The notes: generated by a model from the letters alone, not told the origin. Positions 27,075 through 36,497 are shown, numbered from the stretch's first letter. The stretch is DNA of 64,000 nt from Paenibacillus pinihumi DSM 23905 = JCM 16419 (GCF_000422505.1 NZ_KE383865.1:220726-284725), one strand, 5' to 3'. Numbers and translations are program-made.

Positions 27075-27425
27075 ATGGAAGGATTATATAGGGACCCTTA
27101 TAACAGAGTATGGGGAGGGAAATCAATCAATGGAACATTGGAAATTACAATTGGCAACAATGAGCTGGTTATTGAGACGGGGAGCAAACAATATAAAATA
27201 ACAGTGCCGGTGAGAAACTACCATACTGAATTTACAACGAATCAGTCCGGATTAATTAATGAAATGAAACAGCAAAGCCTAGTGAAGTCATTGCCTGTTG
27301 AGGTCATGCTTGGCGGCATTCACCAGAATGCGAAGTTTAACGTGGTTGTACTGCGCATGACCAATAGTGAGGGGATTACGGGACTGTCCGGCAGTTTTTA
27401 TGAACAATGGATGCGTCCGGAATAG
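27075..27425 (+). CDS. Small tail-island protein, unknown function
   Basis: A 116-aa beta-rich protein (starts MEGLYRDPYNRVWGGK). The alternation of short hydrophobic strands such as LEITIGNNELVIETG suggests a single beta-sandwich domain, possibly a fibre adaptor. It is preceded by GGAGGAGAG and lies 11 bases before the next gene. I do not recognise a family. Confidence 0.5.
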   Translation: MEGLYRDPYNRVWGGKSINGTLEITIGNNELVIETGSKQYKITVPVRNYHTEFTTNQSGLINEMKQQSLVKSLPVEVMLGGIHQNAKFNVVVLRMTNSEGITGLSGSFYEQWMRPE

Positions 27426-27436
27426 GGGGTTAGGAT

Positions 27437-28276
27437 ATGGCGCTTGATCGCATTCAAGAGATCGAGATACCGCTTGATCTGAGTCAGGGAACCTTTTACA
27501 ACACAGAATATAGGGATGGTTTCCTTCAGTTAAAGCGGGTCCGGATAAGTGACAATGAGAATGAAGTCTTTTACCCGTTTGGGTATTGGGAGTCCGACGA
27601 TTCATTCATGAAGGACAAGGTTTCCGCGTTTAAGCGGCTTGCTTCCGATCGTGTGATCGTGAAGAACGGGACCTATCGCATTCTGACAGCGTCTTCGCCT
27701 GACCGGAGCAATTGGACTCCCTGGAACGAGATTAATGGGGAATCCGGGGAGATTATAAGCCCTGTGAACCAGTTTGCAAAGGTTCGGATTGAGATTACTT
27801 CTTCTCATCATTTGGAAGTCATTACTACTGACGACTTTAGTGTGCAGGGGAAATACAATCATCCTTTTGTGAATTCAGACGAAGGTGTGTTGGAGTTAAA
27901 GAAGAAGCATCATCTCGAGATGATCAAAAATGAGCAATGGAATGAACCAGGGGTAGTATTTAAGAGGAAAATTCAGAAAAATGTATACAAGAAAATTAAT
28001 AAGCTGGCTTTGCTACCCGATGTTGCAGCTTATCATTTTATTAAGTATGGAGATCAGTATATTTCTTATAGAGATGGGATTAAGAATGTGTTGTCTGAGC
28101 CGGGAAAGCGTGAGTTTGAGAGTAGTGGGATGCTGGATTTAAACATACTTAAAAGAGAGAAAAAGAAAATAAGAAGAACTATGACTCTTGACGAACAGGG
28201 TAGTGATGGGAGAATTTATCGTAAACATCTGAGTTTAAGAAAGGAGTTTCAAATAATAGAGATAAAAATAACTTAA
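27437..28276 (+). CDS. Tail-island adhesin-like protein with mosaic composition
   Basis: A 279-aa protein. The first 135 residues are encoded in sequence of normal GC content and contain a beta-rich block with RILTASSPDRSNWTPWNEIN. From about codon 150 the DNA becomes AT-rich and the protein Lys-rich (GVLELKKKHHLEMIKNEQ). A later stretch, YHFIKYGDQYISYRDG, resembles modules at the C-termini of the two proteins that follow (SLIKYG, NFLNYG). The composition change inside the gene points to recombination that swapped its C-terminal half. No known family. Confidence 0.5.
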   Translation: MALDRIQEIEIPLDLSQGTFYNTEYRDGFLQLKRVRISDNENEVFYPFGYWESDDSFMKDKVSAFKRLASDRVIVKNGTYRILTASSPDRSNWTPWNEINGESGEIISPVNQFAKVRIEITSSHHLEVITTDDFSVQGKYNHPFVNSDEGVLELKKKHHLEMIKNEQWNEPGVVFKRKIQKNVYKKINKLALLPDVAAYHFIKYGDQYISYRDGIKNVLSEPGKREFESSGMLDLNILKREKKKIRRTMTLDEQGSDGRIYRKHLSLRKEFQIIEIKIT

Positions 28277-28288
28277 AGGAGATAAACG

Positions 28289-29533
28289 ATGGAGATCATT
28301 AATGTTACGCTAAATCCAAATGATAAAGGAGCGGACGTTGCACTTAGTGACAATAATTTAGTGGCAACTAATAATTCACAAAGGTTATCTTCAGTAAGAG
28401 CAACACACGGTAAAACAATTGGGAAATGGTATTGGGAAATTACAATTCTCGAGAGTAATTCGAGTACTGCGATTGGTATATCAACTAAATCTTTTTCAAT
28501 TTCTTCGGATACAGTGACATCTAATAATCAACGCTCTTACTTTGTAAATGGTTCTATATTTCCTGGAAACATAAAGTATGGTAGTAAGTTAGCTAAAGGT
28601 GATGTTATTGGTGTTGCTTTGGATCTTGAAGATAAAACACTTGAATTTTATCAGAATGGTGTGAGCTTGGGAGTATCACATAGTAATTTAGAGGTTTTTA
28701 ATGAGGTATTCCCAACAGCAATTTTTAATAGTTATTCAACTACAGGAACACCAAGTAATAGAGCATTAAAATTTAATTTTGGTGCTGCCCCGTTCATGTT
28801 TTCTATTCCAAAAGGATATTATTCTTTTGATGGTAGGAAAAATAGTTTTATTAATAATATTGTATTTTCATCCGAGGGTAAAATTTACTCATGTGAGAGT
28901 AATGATAAAGATTGTATCCCAATAATGTCTTCTAATAATGCGCCATCAGGAAGAGCATTTGGGAATGCCTCTACAGCATGGCATGCATTTAATAAAGCTG
29001 AAACTCCCAGATATACAACTCCTAGTGGAAGTGGGGGGGAAGGATATGTAGGTTATGAATTTGAAGAACCAATTTGCATTTCAAAATATAGTGTCAATGT
29101 AGCGATAAATAATAGCTTAAATGCACAATTTCCTAAAGCATGGACATTTGAAGGAAGTAATGATGATAAAAATTGGAATATATTAGATGATCAAATTGAT
29201 CAATTTTGGGTTGGTAATTTAACAAGAGAATATGTATTTTTAAATAATTCTAAATACTTAATGTATAGGATTAATTTTAGAGAGAATCATGGGAGTTCAA
29301 TTAATACGGTTATTTCAAACCTAGCAATGTATGAGCCTGATGTATTAATAACTATCGACTCTTATTCAGAATATTCCCTTATTAAGTATGGATATAATGA
29401 CCCATTTACTTTGAATCATTTTAATCAAAATAAAAATATTATATTTGAGAATGTGAGCCTGGGTTTAGGGAAAAAATTTGAACATTCTGTCAATCTTTCA
29501 AAACGAAGACTTAAACATATTAAATTAATTTAG
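28289..29533 (+). CDS. SPRY plus discoidin-like adhesin
   Basis: A 414-aa AT-rich gene. Residues 1-175 form a SPRY (B30.2-like) domain, recognisable by TIGKWYWEITILESNSSTAI and DVIGVALDLEDKTLEFYQNG. Residues 205-350 form a discoidin (F5/8 type C)-like jelly roll with PSGRAFGNASTAWHAFNK and AWTFEGSNDDKNWNILDDQ. The C-terminus has a short module containing EYSLIKYGYN that recurs in neighbouring proteins. Both folds bind proteins or sugars, so this is a likely receptor-binding fibre. ATG 28289 follows AAAGGAGAT. No signal peptide is present, consistent with a particle component. Confidence 0.78.
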   Translation: MEIINVTLNPNDKGADVALSDNNLVATNNSQRLSSVRATHGKTIGKWYWEITILESNSSTAIGISTKSFSISSDTVTSNNQRSYFVNGSIFPGNIKYGSKLAKGDVIGVALDLEDKTLEFYQNGVSLGVSHSNLEVFNEVFPTAIFNSYSTTGTPSNRALKFNFGAAPFMFSIPKGYYSFDGRKNSFINNIVFSSEGKIYSCESNDKDCIPIMSSNNAPSGRAFGNASTAWHAFNKAETPRYTTPSGSGGEGYVGYEFEEPICISKYSVNVAINNSLNAQFPKAWTFEGSNDDKNWNILDDQIDQFWVGNLTREYVFLNNSKYLMYRINFRENHGSSINTVISNLAMYEPDVLITIDSYSEYSLIKYGYNDPFTLNHFNQNKNIIFENVSLGLGKKFEHSVNLSKRRLKHIKLI

Positions 29534-29580
29534 TTTGGAGCTTCTTTGAAGGATATAATTGTAATCGGTCTGGAGGCGGA

Positions 29581-30762
29581 ATGATGTATTTTTTAACACA
29601 GAATGCAATACCTAAAATGACTTCATACAATAATCCATCTGGCATTGCCAGTGCAAGTTCAGAAAACTCTACATCATATTCAGCATGGAGAGCATTTGGA
29701 GGAGGGAATTGGGCAACTGCCAATAATGTAAGATCTGGATGGCTGAAGTATCAGTTCCCTTCACCAATTATTATAAGTAAATATATGATTAATTCAGGCA
29801 GTGTAACAGTTTCTTTTAATGCGAAGGATTGGACGTTTGAAGCATCAAATAATGATGTTGACTGGACTGTTTTAGATACAAGAATAGGTGAAACAAATTG
29901 GCAGAATTATGAGGAACGAACGTATGAGATAGAAAATAAAATTCCTTTTCTAATTTACAGGATAAATGTATTGAACAACAATGGAGGAAATTATTTATAT
30001 TTAAGTCAACTTAAAATGTTTGAATTGAAATTTGATTATAAGTTTTTACTTTCTTTAAATAATAAGAGATATTCTATTGTTCCTGACTATAGTGAAGCAG
30101 AAACTTTAATACCTAAAATGACCAGTAATATTACGCCTTCTGGGCGGGCTTTTGCAAGTAGTATTTACAACTCTAGTTATGATGCTTGGCGAGCTTTTGA
30201 TCAGATAGATAATAATGAAGGATTTGCTTCTGCTTTTGGAAGTGGAGGTATAGGTTACTTAGGTTATGAATTTGTAAAACCTGTTATAGTTGGAAAGTAT
30301 GGAGTGAGAAGCATGAACGGCTTATCCCATCTTTCTAAAATGCCAAGGGACTGGACTTTTGAAGGCTCTAATGATGGAGTCGAATGGTTAGTATTGGATA
30401 AGCAGATTAATCAAACTTGGACAGCTATTAATACTGATAAGGAATATGTGATAAATAATAAAATTCCTTTTAAAATGTACAGGTTAAATTGGACTGCGAA
30501 TAATGGGTTCATAAGCTACACAGACATCAATGAGCTTACAATGTTTGAGTATATTCCTGGGACTCTCATTTATCTGGAATCAGGATCGGAATCAAACTTT
30601 CTTAATTATGGACTAGATAAGAATCAGACAATAAATCTAACATCTGAAAATACTAGAATAAATTATGTGGCACAAAAAAATGTGTTGCTTGGTTCAGGCA
30701 AGGTAATTAAACAAAGCATTGATTCGTTTAAAACATCAATTAAAAAGGTTGCAATCGAGTAA
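29581..30762 (+). CDS. Double discoidin-like adhesin
   Basis: A 393-aa AT-rich gene encoding two F5/8-type-C-like domains in tandem, residues 10-150 (PSGIASASSENSTSYSAWRA, DWTFEASNNDVDWTVLD) and 175-325 (PSGRAFASSIYNSSYDAWRA, DWTFEGSNDGVEWLVLD). The two copies are clearly related to each other and to the domains in the genes on either side, evidence of domain duplication. ATG 29581 and 29584 are both possible after GGAGG at 29572. Carbohydrate binding on a target cell surface is the expected role. Confidence 0.78.
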   Translation: MMYFLTQNAIPKMTSYNNPSGIASASSENSTSYSAWRAFGGGNWATANNVRSGWLKYQFPSPIIISKYMINSGSVTVSFNAKDWTFEASNNDVDWTVLDTRIGETNWQNYEERTYEIENKIPFLIYRINVLNNNGGNYLYLSQLKMFELKFDYKFLLSLNNKRYSIVPDYSEAETLIPKMTSNITPSGRAFASSIYNSSYDAWRAFDQIDNNEGFASAFGSGGIGYLGYEFVKPVIVGKYGVRSMNGLSHLSKMPRDWTFEGSNDGVEWLVLDKQINQTWTAINTDKEYVINNKIPFKMYRLNWTANNGFISYTDINELTMFEYIPGTLIYLESGSESNFLNYGLDKNQTINLTSENTRINYVAQKNVLLGSGKVIKQSIDSFKTSIKKVAIE

Positions 30763-30796
30763 CTAATTGATTAGTGGAGAGGAGTGATTTATTTAA

Positions 30797-32827
30797 ATGC
30801 CTTATATTAGTAACAATATTGTCCCTGATATGACCAGTGATACTAGTCCCTCAGGTAAGTCAAGCGCAAGCGATATTCAAAGTAGTTCATATCCAGCATG
30901 GAAAGCTTTTAGCTATAATGAAAAAGAAAGCTGGTCTATAAAAAGAGATAGTGAACAAAGTCCTGCATGGATTGCTTATGAATTTCAGAAGCCCAAAAGA
31001 ATTGTTTGCTACTCTTTACTGGTGGATACTACCTGGAATCCTATTCAAACGTGGAATTTTGAGGCTTCAAATGATGGGAAACAGTGGACTGTGCTGCAAA
31101 GTTATGTTTTAACTAACAGCTGGTCGCAATTTCCTATGCAAGTTTTTGATGTAAATAATTCAAATTACTATACGCAATACAGAATTAATATTACTAATAG
31201 AAGATCAGTAGCTCTATATGTGTACAGAATTGAAATGATGGAATTAAATTACTATAGTAATATACTTATTCATCACTCTGGTAACTTTAAAAAATTTCAT
31301 TTGGATGGATGGGTATCGATTAATAGTTTAAATCCGAATGAAGAAGATTTTATAGAACACGGTATGCAAGATATTAATTCCATTCCCGAATCTGCCTGGG
31401 CCGAGCTGCAAGGCGAGATCGAGCTTTGCTATTACACAGACGATCCAAATAAAAATGAAGTCATATTCAAGGTCGAAACCGAACCCTTCACACTCGAGGA
31501 TGAATTCAAGGACCAAACGATCTCAATTCTGGAGTACACAGATGATCCTTATCAGACAGAGTCGGTGATTACGCTCGAAACCGAGCCGTTTACTCTTTAC
31601 GATGAGCTAGGGGATAATGTCGATGTTCTCTACTACACGGATGACCCTGACAAGACAGAAGCAACGCTGGAGATTACAGCAAACTACAGTCCCTTGGACG
31701 AACTGGATGGCGATGTGGAGGTCGTAACCTGGACTGCCGAGGAGCCCGAAGAGAAAATGATTTTGGAAGTAGAAGCGACTCCGGTACAACAATTAGTCAT
31801 TCAGCCAGAGGAGTTTAAGCTTTATGGAGACTTGCACCAAATTCTGTTGAACAAGGTTGGAGAATTGGGTACTCTTCGATTCTTATTATCTTTTGACAAC
31901 GGCCGCACATGGCAAGCGTGCAAGTACAAAGAATGGTATACAGTAGATATTCAAAATATCAACAGCGTGAAGTCGCGGGGCATGAGTGCATACGACCTAT
32001 CCAAGCTAAATCAGAGCTTATTTAAAAGCAAGGGTGAAAGCATCCGAATTGCTTATCTTCTGGATGACTCGATTCATACGAATGAATCCATAGGGATCAA
32101 TAATGTCGCCTTATCGGTTAACTCGCCAACCGGGAACGTCAAATTTGGTAATCTAAACTTTCATGTCCTGAATACAGTTGCAACAGCCCAACTAACGTTT
32201 ACAGGCAACAAGATTCGCGGTGATGTAGAAGACGAAGAGCAGGGCAACGTACAATACAGAGTCTTTTTGAATGATAACCCTTATTATCCTCAGGATGGGA
32301 GTTTTACTTCTTTAGCGCCTTCCCCTGTAGAAATCAATCTGAATATTTCCGAACGTCAGCTGCATTTTGACCGGGATAACAAGCTTAGAGTGGAGTTCAG
32401 GGACGGCTGGGGTAAGAGTGATGTATGGGAGACTGTATTTACGGGCACCTATTCCGGCATTATGTTCAAGGATGAGTCAGGACAATATTTGACTAATTCA
32501 TTCGGAGAGCTGCTGAAGCATCTTGATTTTGGAACCATTATAGCAGGGCAAACTACACTGGAGAAAAAAGTTGTCGTAAAGAACCAGATGGGAGAAAGGG
32601 TACAAAATCTCCAACTGGAGGTTGTAAAAGAAAAGCTGCCGGATGGTGTGGCGGTTCAATTGTCACGTACAGCTTCTCCGTTCAGGGATGAGGCTTCTTT
32701 GCTGTTTAACAAATTTTTCGAACCGGAGGAGGAGTTGGAGTTCTACGTCAGACTTTCAACACGTATAACAGCGGCGCCTGCACCGCATGGCAGATTTGAG
32801 ATTAGGGCAAAGGCGGATGCCGTATAA
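30797..32827 (+). CDS. Chimeric adhesin: discoidin-like head, acidic repeats, structural C-terminus
   Basis: A 676-aa protein with three parts. Residues 5-150 are a fourth discoidin-like domain (PSGKSSASDIQSSSYPAWKA, TWNFEASNDGKQWTVL) encoded in AT-rich DNA. Residues 205-330 hold about four acidic repeats built on YTDDP...TE...LETEPFTL..DEL. Residues 330-676 are beta-rich and encoded in DNA of normal composition, with a DNGRTWQACKYKEWYT segment seen in tail fibres. The composition jump at about 31380 lies inside the gene, so an adhesin head appears to have been attached to an older fibre base. Confidence 0.7.
   Translation: MPYISNNIVPDMTSDTSPSGKSSASDIQSSSYPAWKAFSYNEKESWSIKRDSEQSPAWIAYEFQKPKRIVCYSLLVDTTWNPIQTWNFEASNDGKQWTVLQSYVLTNSWSQFPMQVFDVNNSNYYTQYRINITNRRSVALYVYRIEMMELNYYSNILIHHSGNFKKFHLDGWVSINSLNPNEEDFIEHGMQDINSIPESAWAELQGEIELCYYTDDPNKNEVIFKVETEPFTLEDEFKDQTISILEYTDDPYQTESVITLETEPFTLYDELGDNVDVLYYTDDPDKTEATLEITANYSPLDELDGDVEVVTWTAEEPEEKMILEVEATPVQQLVIQPEEFKLYGDLHQILLNKVGELGTLRFLLSFDNGRTWQACKYKEWYTVDIQNINSVKSRGMSAYDLSKLNQSLFKSKGESIRIAYLLDDSIHTNESIGINNVALSVNSPTGNVKFGNLNFHVLNTVATAQLTFTGNKIRGDVEDEEQGNVQYRVFLNDNPYYPQDGSFTSLAPSPVEINLNISERQLHFDRDNKLRVEFRDGWGKSDVWETVFTGTYSGIMFKDESGQYLTNSFGELLKHLDFGTIIAGQTTLEKKVVVKNQMGERVQNLQLEVVKEKLPDGVAVQLSRTASPFRDEASLLFNKFFEPEEELEFYVRLSTRITAAPAPHGRFEIRAKADAV
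31427..31785 (+). repeat. Four acidic protein repeats (YTDDP...LETEPFTL type)
   Basis: In the chimeric adhesin, YYTDDPNKNE, EYTDDPYQTE, YYTDDPDKTE and the diverged TWTAEEPEEK recur about every 34-38 residues, each followed by a strand like VETEPFTL and a DEL turn. The last copies are degenerate. Confidence 0.75.
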
Positions 32828-32861
32828 CATCTCAATACAATGAGATAGGATGTGAGAAAGG

Positions 32862-34685
32862 TTGGATGATTATATTGAGCTTGATAGTGAATTAGCTGTC
32901 AAAACGTATGCTGAGAATCGGATGATTGGTTCATTCAAACTGTATTCTCCAGCAGTCGATGAGCGGCAAGCACTACTTGTCGTTAAACAAAAAGATAACG
33001 ATGATAAAAACGCATTTCTGTCTGTCCGGACGGAACATGAAGCTGACAAGGCAGCATGGCTTCATATAAAATATCGCGGCAATGATGATCTATGCGGTAT
33101 TCTTACAGCCATCCCGTCATCTGAAGTAAAAGCTGTGCTGGAGATCCGTCCTCATAACCGGATGTTCGGCAGCTTCGAATTATTGGAGGCCCCTCGCAAG
33201 CTTGTTGGGTTAACTGCAATAGCAGATGCGACAACACGAAGCCGTGAGGATTTGCAAACGATTAACTACGGAGACACGAAAAGCATGCTAATCGGGCGCA
33301 ATCGTGACGAGAGCTTTGAGTCATTTGTGCGTTTTGCGAATCTGGATGAAGTTATACCCGATATATTATTCATTGAACGTGCTGTTCTCCGTCTTTACTA
33401 TATTGAGCTTCCTCCAGACAGTATGTTGGAGATACATCACCCTAACCAATTGTGGCGGGAGATGGGAATTACGCATGCCAACAAGCCTTTATCTGACGAA
33501 TTGCTAAGCGATCAATTCATAATTAATACTCGCGAGAGATACATTGAATTTGATGTGGCTGAAGCTGCACGCAGGTGGAGATCAGGAGAATTATTCAACA
33601 GCGGCTTCCTGGTGCGTACACCGGATAACCGAACAATCAGCTTCTATACTCGAGAATCCGACTTGCCGCCTCAGCTACGGGTATCCTATGTAACTTCTCA
33701 AGTGTATAGCATAGGCAGGGAAACGATCGACGCCACCATGTTCATTCATGGAAAAGGGAAAAAAGATATTAACGCGCTTCTGACTGTGCATAGTGATGTC
33801 GGGTTCGCCTTCCGTGAAGCCAGCCTCTATGTCCATCGGAAAGAAGATCCAATGGATTCGGACCATCCTGCATATATGAGCGTATCTTGCCCGGATTTGC
33901 ACGGAGTCATTATGATTCAAAGACGGACTTGTGCCGAATTGGAATCAGAGATTTCGGTCAGATATAAAGGTGACGACCGGTATAATCCTGAAGCTGTAAT
34001 AGGAGCAAGCCGTCCTCATCTGAACGCAATATTGACGGTTGATCCCAGGATGTCGATGCCAAGTGTAATCACAATAAAGCAATCTGATGATTCGTACAGA
34101 AAAGCCGAAATGACCGTCTCAAAACCAGACTTGAGCAGTTTTCTCACTGTATCCAATTACAAGAGAGACAATGCTTCGTTAGAGGCCTTGTTTGCTGCAA
34201 GAACACATCATGAGGATCCGAAAGAGGCCGTATTAACGGTCAACAAGCCAGAACTTATCGGACACTTTGCTGCTAAAGCTCTGGGTGAGGCTTGTATGGC
34301 CGGTACGCTTTATGTACCGTATTATGAAGATAAAGAAGCCGTGCTTACTATCAGCCGACCAGAAATGAATGCTGTTATGACCGTAAAGTATATAAACGAG
34401 CGTGAAGGTATACTTTGGGTGAAGGAACGCTCACTGCTCCCGGCTCTTCTTGATGTCAAAATCAAGAACGACCTGACAGCAACGCTTCTTGTGAAGCAAA
34501 TATTTGAGCTGCAGAGTGATATCGTCATTAGCCGCCCTGATGTGGCAGCAATCATTCAGCCGAGGGTAACCGGGATTGAGGATTTGTCTGTTGTAGCGCA
34601 AATTCGCAAGCGGGATGCAGCGGATTTGCACAGTCTAATGTCGGTTAATGGAGTAGGCAACAAAGGTTATGCGTTTATTATGTAG
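32862..34685 (+). CDS. DNRLRE-domain fibre protein with beta repeats
   Basis: A 607-aa protein. Residues 125-285 match the DNRLRE domain, a jelly roll with SFVRFANLDEVIPD, AVLRLYY and IEFDVAEAARRWRSGELFNSG; such domains are found in large secreted and phage-associated surface proteins. The remainder consists of many short beta repeats of the form AxLTVxxPxLxAxLTV (for example EAVLTVNKPELIGHF and EAVLTISRPEMNAVM), which could build a long stiff fibre. TTG 32862 is the start, after a GAGAAAGG site. It is the last gene of the island and is followed by a terminator. Confidence 0.72.
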   Translation: MDDYIELDSELAVKTYAENRMIGSFKLYSPAVDERQALLVVKQKDNDDKNAFLSVRTEHEADKAAWLHIKYRGNDDLCGILTAIPSSEVKAVLEIRPHNRMFGSFELLEAPRKLVGLTAIADATTRSREDLQTINYGDTKSMLIGRNRDESFESFVRFANLDEVIPDILFIERAVLRLYYIELPPDSMLEIHHPNQLWREMGITHANKPLSDELLSDQFIINTRERYIEFDVAEAARRWRSGELFNSGFLVRTPDNRTISFYTRESDLPPQLRVSYVTSQVYSIGRETIDATMFIHGKGKKDINALLTVHSDVGFAFREASLYVHRKEDPMDSDHPAYMSVSCPDLHGVIMIQRRTCAELESEISVRYKGDDRYNPEAVIGASRPHLNAILTVDPRMSMPSVITIKQSDDSYRKAEMTVSKPDLSSFLTVSNYKRDNASLEALFAARTHHEDPKEAVLTVNKPELIGHFAAKALGEACMAGTLYVPYYEDKEAVLTISRPEMNAVMTVKYINEREGILWVKERSLLPALLDVKIKNDLTATLLVKQIFELQSDIVISRPDVAAIIQPRVTGIEDLSVVAQIRKRDAADLHSLMSVNGVGNKGYAFIM

Positions 34686-34711
34686 TGAACATATATTTTA
34701 ACTTCATTAGA

Positions 34712-34759
34712 ACCAGCAGCAATATAGGAACTTATTTTCTCCTCAGGCTGCTGGTTTTT
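34712..34759 (+). terminator. Intrinsic terminator at the end of the tail island
   Basis: ACCAGCAGC (34712-34720) and GCTGCTGGT (34747-34755) form a perfect 9-bp stem followed by TTTTT. It closes the island just before the convergent acetyltransferase gene. Confidence 0.85.
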
Positions 34760-34781
34760 CCCCATTCAGCGCGAAGCAAAA

Positions 34782-35252
34782 TTAAAGCACCAGCTCCGCA
34801 TGCACTTCTCCACACTCCAGCACTTTACCCGTCTCCACAAATCCGAGAGAAGAATAGATTTTCTTTGCAGGCAGATTCTCCGGTTTATAGGTCAGTTCAA
34901 TAACTTTGGCTTTCCCGCGGGGGAAGGTTCGTACGTATTCGATAACTTTGGCCATGACCTTTTTCCCATACCCTTTGCCTTGGTGATGCTTATCGATCAT
35001 CATTTTAAATACACCGTAGCTGCTGTAATCAAAATTGCCATCCCCGTCATCATAGTACATCATAAGAAAACCGACCAGCGTATTCTCGTTATATACGGCA
35101 AACGTCATAATATCTTGGCCCTCGTCTGCTGCAATATAAGCTTCCGCGAGCGCATGCTGGTTGGAAGAGATGAATTGCTTCTGTTCTTCTGTGACGGACA
35201 ATTCAATGCATGGAATAAAATTTTCCCAGGTGATTTTTCTAAACTCCAACAT
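34782..35252 (-). CDS. GNAT family N-acetyltransferase
   Basis: A 156-aa acetyl-CoA-dependent acetyltransferase. The acetyl-CoA binding motif appears as KMMIDKHHQGKGYGKKVMAK (Q-x-x-G-x-G/A), and the later YKPENLPAKKIYSSLGFVETG is the usual motif B ending. The fold and length resemble spermidine/spermine acetyltransferase-like (PaiA/BltD type) proteins; the substrate is not known. It is convergent with the tail island and alone in its unit. The 287 bases between it and the next gene hold nothing I can identify. Confidence 0.92.
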   Translation of the reverse strand: MLEFRKITWENFIPCIELSVTEEQKQFISSNQHALAEAYIAADEGQDIMTFAVYNENTLVGFLMMYYDDGDGNFDYSSYGVFKMMIDKHHQGKGYGKKVMAKVIEYVRTFPRGKAKVIELTYKPENLPAKKIYSSLGFVETGKVLECGEVHAELVL

Positions 35253-35539
35253 GTTTCCCCCATTCTATTGTGAGACACGAATTAACAAACTGTTCAAAGA
35301 TTCCGGGCAGAGTGAAGCAGTCTATAGAAGTTAGGCCACTGAGTTCATTCACCGCTGCTTTGCAAGCAGTTATTCAATTTGTATTATTTCAGTACCATAA
35401 TTTTGGGTATATTACAATTGAAAGAAGAAAATAAATTCCACACATGGCAATCGGCAAGAAATTTGAAATTAATTTTCGTGTTAGAATGGAATCAAAAGCT
35501 TGTGATTATTGATGTGATGAAAAGGGAGGAAGATCTTTC

Positions 35540-36475
35540 ATGAGCGATGTGAAAAGAATTCAACCGATCATTCCGCACTTGTGGTTCGACAAAGAGGCGA
35601 AAGAAGCAGCGGAGTTCTATTGCTCTATATTTCCGGAATCCAAAATCAAGAACACAGCGACCTTGAATGAGACGCCTTCGGGCGATGCCGACCTTATTTC
35701 ATTCAGCATCTGGGGACAGCCGTTTATGGCCATTTCAGCAGGGCCGTACTTTAAGATCAATCCTTCCATCTCATTCATTGTCAATTTCGATCCTTCCCGG
35801 TTAGATAACGCCAGAGAGAAGCTGGATGAGGTATGGGATAAGCTGTCTGATGGGGGTACGGCGCTGATGCCGATTGACAAGTACCCGTTCAGTGAAAGGT
35901 TCGGATGGATTCAGGACAAGTATGGAGTTACGTGGCAGCTCATGCTGACGAATCCGGAGGGGGAGCCGCGGCCGGAGATTGTTCCTTCCCTTTTATTCGT
36001 TAACGATAACTGTGGCAAGGCGGAGGAGGCACGTGAGTTCTACCTCTCTGTGTTCCAAAACTCCAAGGCCGGATCACTGATTCGCTATGGACCCGGTCAG
36101 GGGCCGAACAAGGAAGGCACTGTCATGTTCAGCGACTTTATGCTGGGGGATACCTGGTTTACGGCAATGGATGGCGCGCTGGATCATGCATTTAACTTCA
36201 ACGAGGCGGTTTCGCTGCTGGTGAGTTGTGACACGCAAGAGGAAATCGACTACTATTGGGACAAGCTGTCGGCTGTACCTGAGGCGGAGCAGTGCGGCTG
36301 GCTGAAGGATAAATTCGGACTTTCCTGGCAAATTACCTCAAGCAAGCTGGAAGAGATGATGAGCAAGGGAACGGCGGAACAGCGCAATCGTGTTACGCAG
36401 GCATTTTTGAAGATGAAAAAGTTTAACGTTGCGGAACTGGAAAAGGCGTTTCACGGTGAAAAATCAGACTTGTAG
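35540..36475 (+). CDS. Two-domain VOC family protein (PhnB-like)
   Basis: A 311-aa protein made of two related PhnB/3-demethylubiquinone-methyltransferase-like VOC domains (residues 1-145 and 150-300). Each has the hallmarks of the group: HLWFDKEAKEAAEFYCSIFP in the first and LLFVNDNCGKAEEAREFYLSVF in the second, both ending in a FGWIQDKYGVTWQLM or CGWLKDKFGLSWQI block. Such proteins bind metals or small molecules and sometimes confer antibiotic resistance, but no substrate can be named. The gene is monocistronic with its own terminator. Confidence 0.9.
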   Translation: MSDVKRIQPIIPHLWFDKEAKEAAEFYCSIFPESKIKNTATLNETPSGDADLISFSIWGQPFMAISAGPYFKINPSISFIVNFDPSRLDNAREKLDEVWDKLSDGGTALMPIDKYPFSERFGWIQDKYGVTWQLMLTNPEGEPRPEIVPSLLFVNDNCGKAEEAREFYLSVFQNSKAGSLIRYGPGQGPNKEGTVMFSDFMLGDTWFTAMDGALDHAFNFNEAVSLLVSCDTQEEIDYYWDKLSAVPEAEQCGWLKDKFGLSWQITSSKLEEMMSKGTAEQRNRVTQAFLKMKKFNVAELEKAFHGEKSDL

Positions 36476-36497
36476 TAGCAGGGCAGGAACCAAATAC

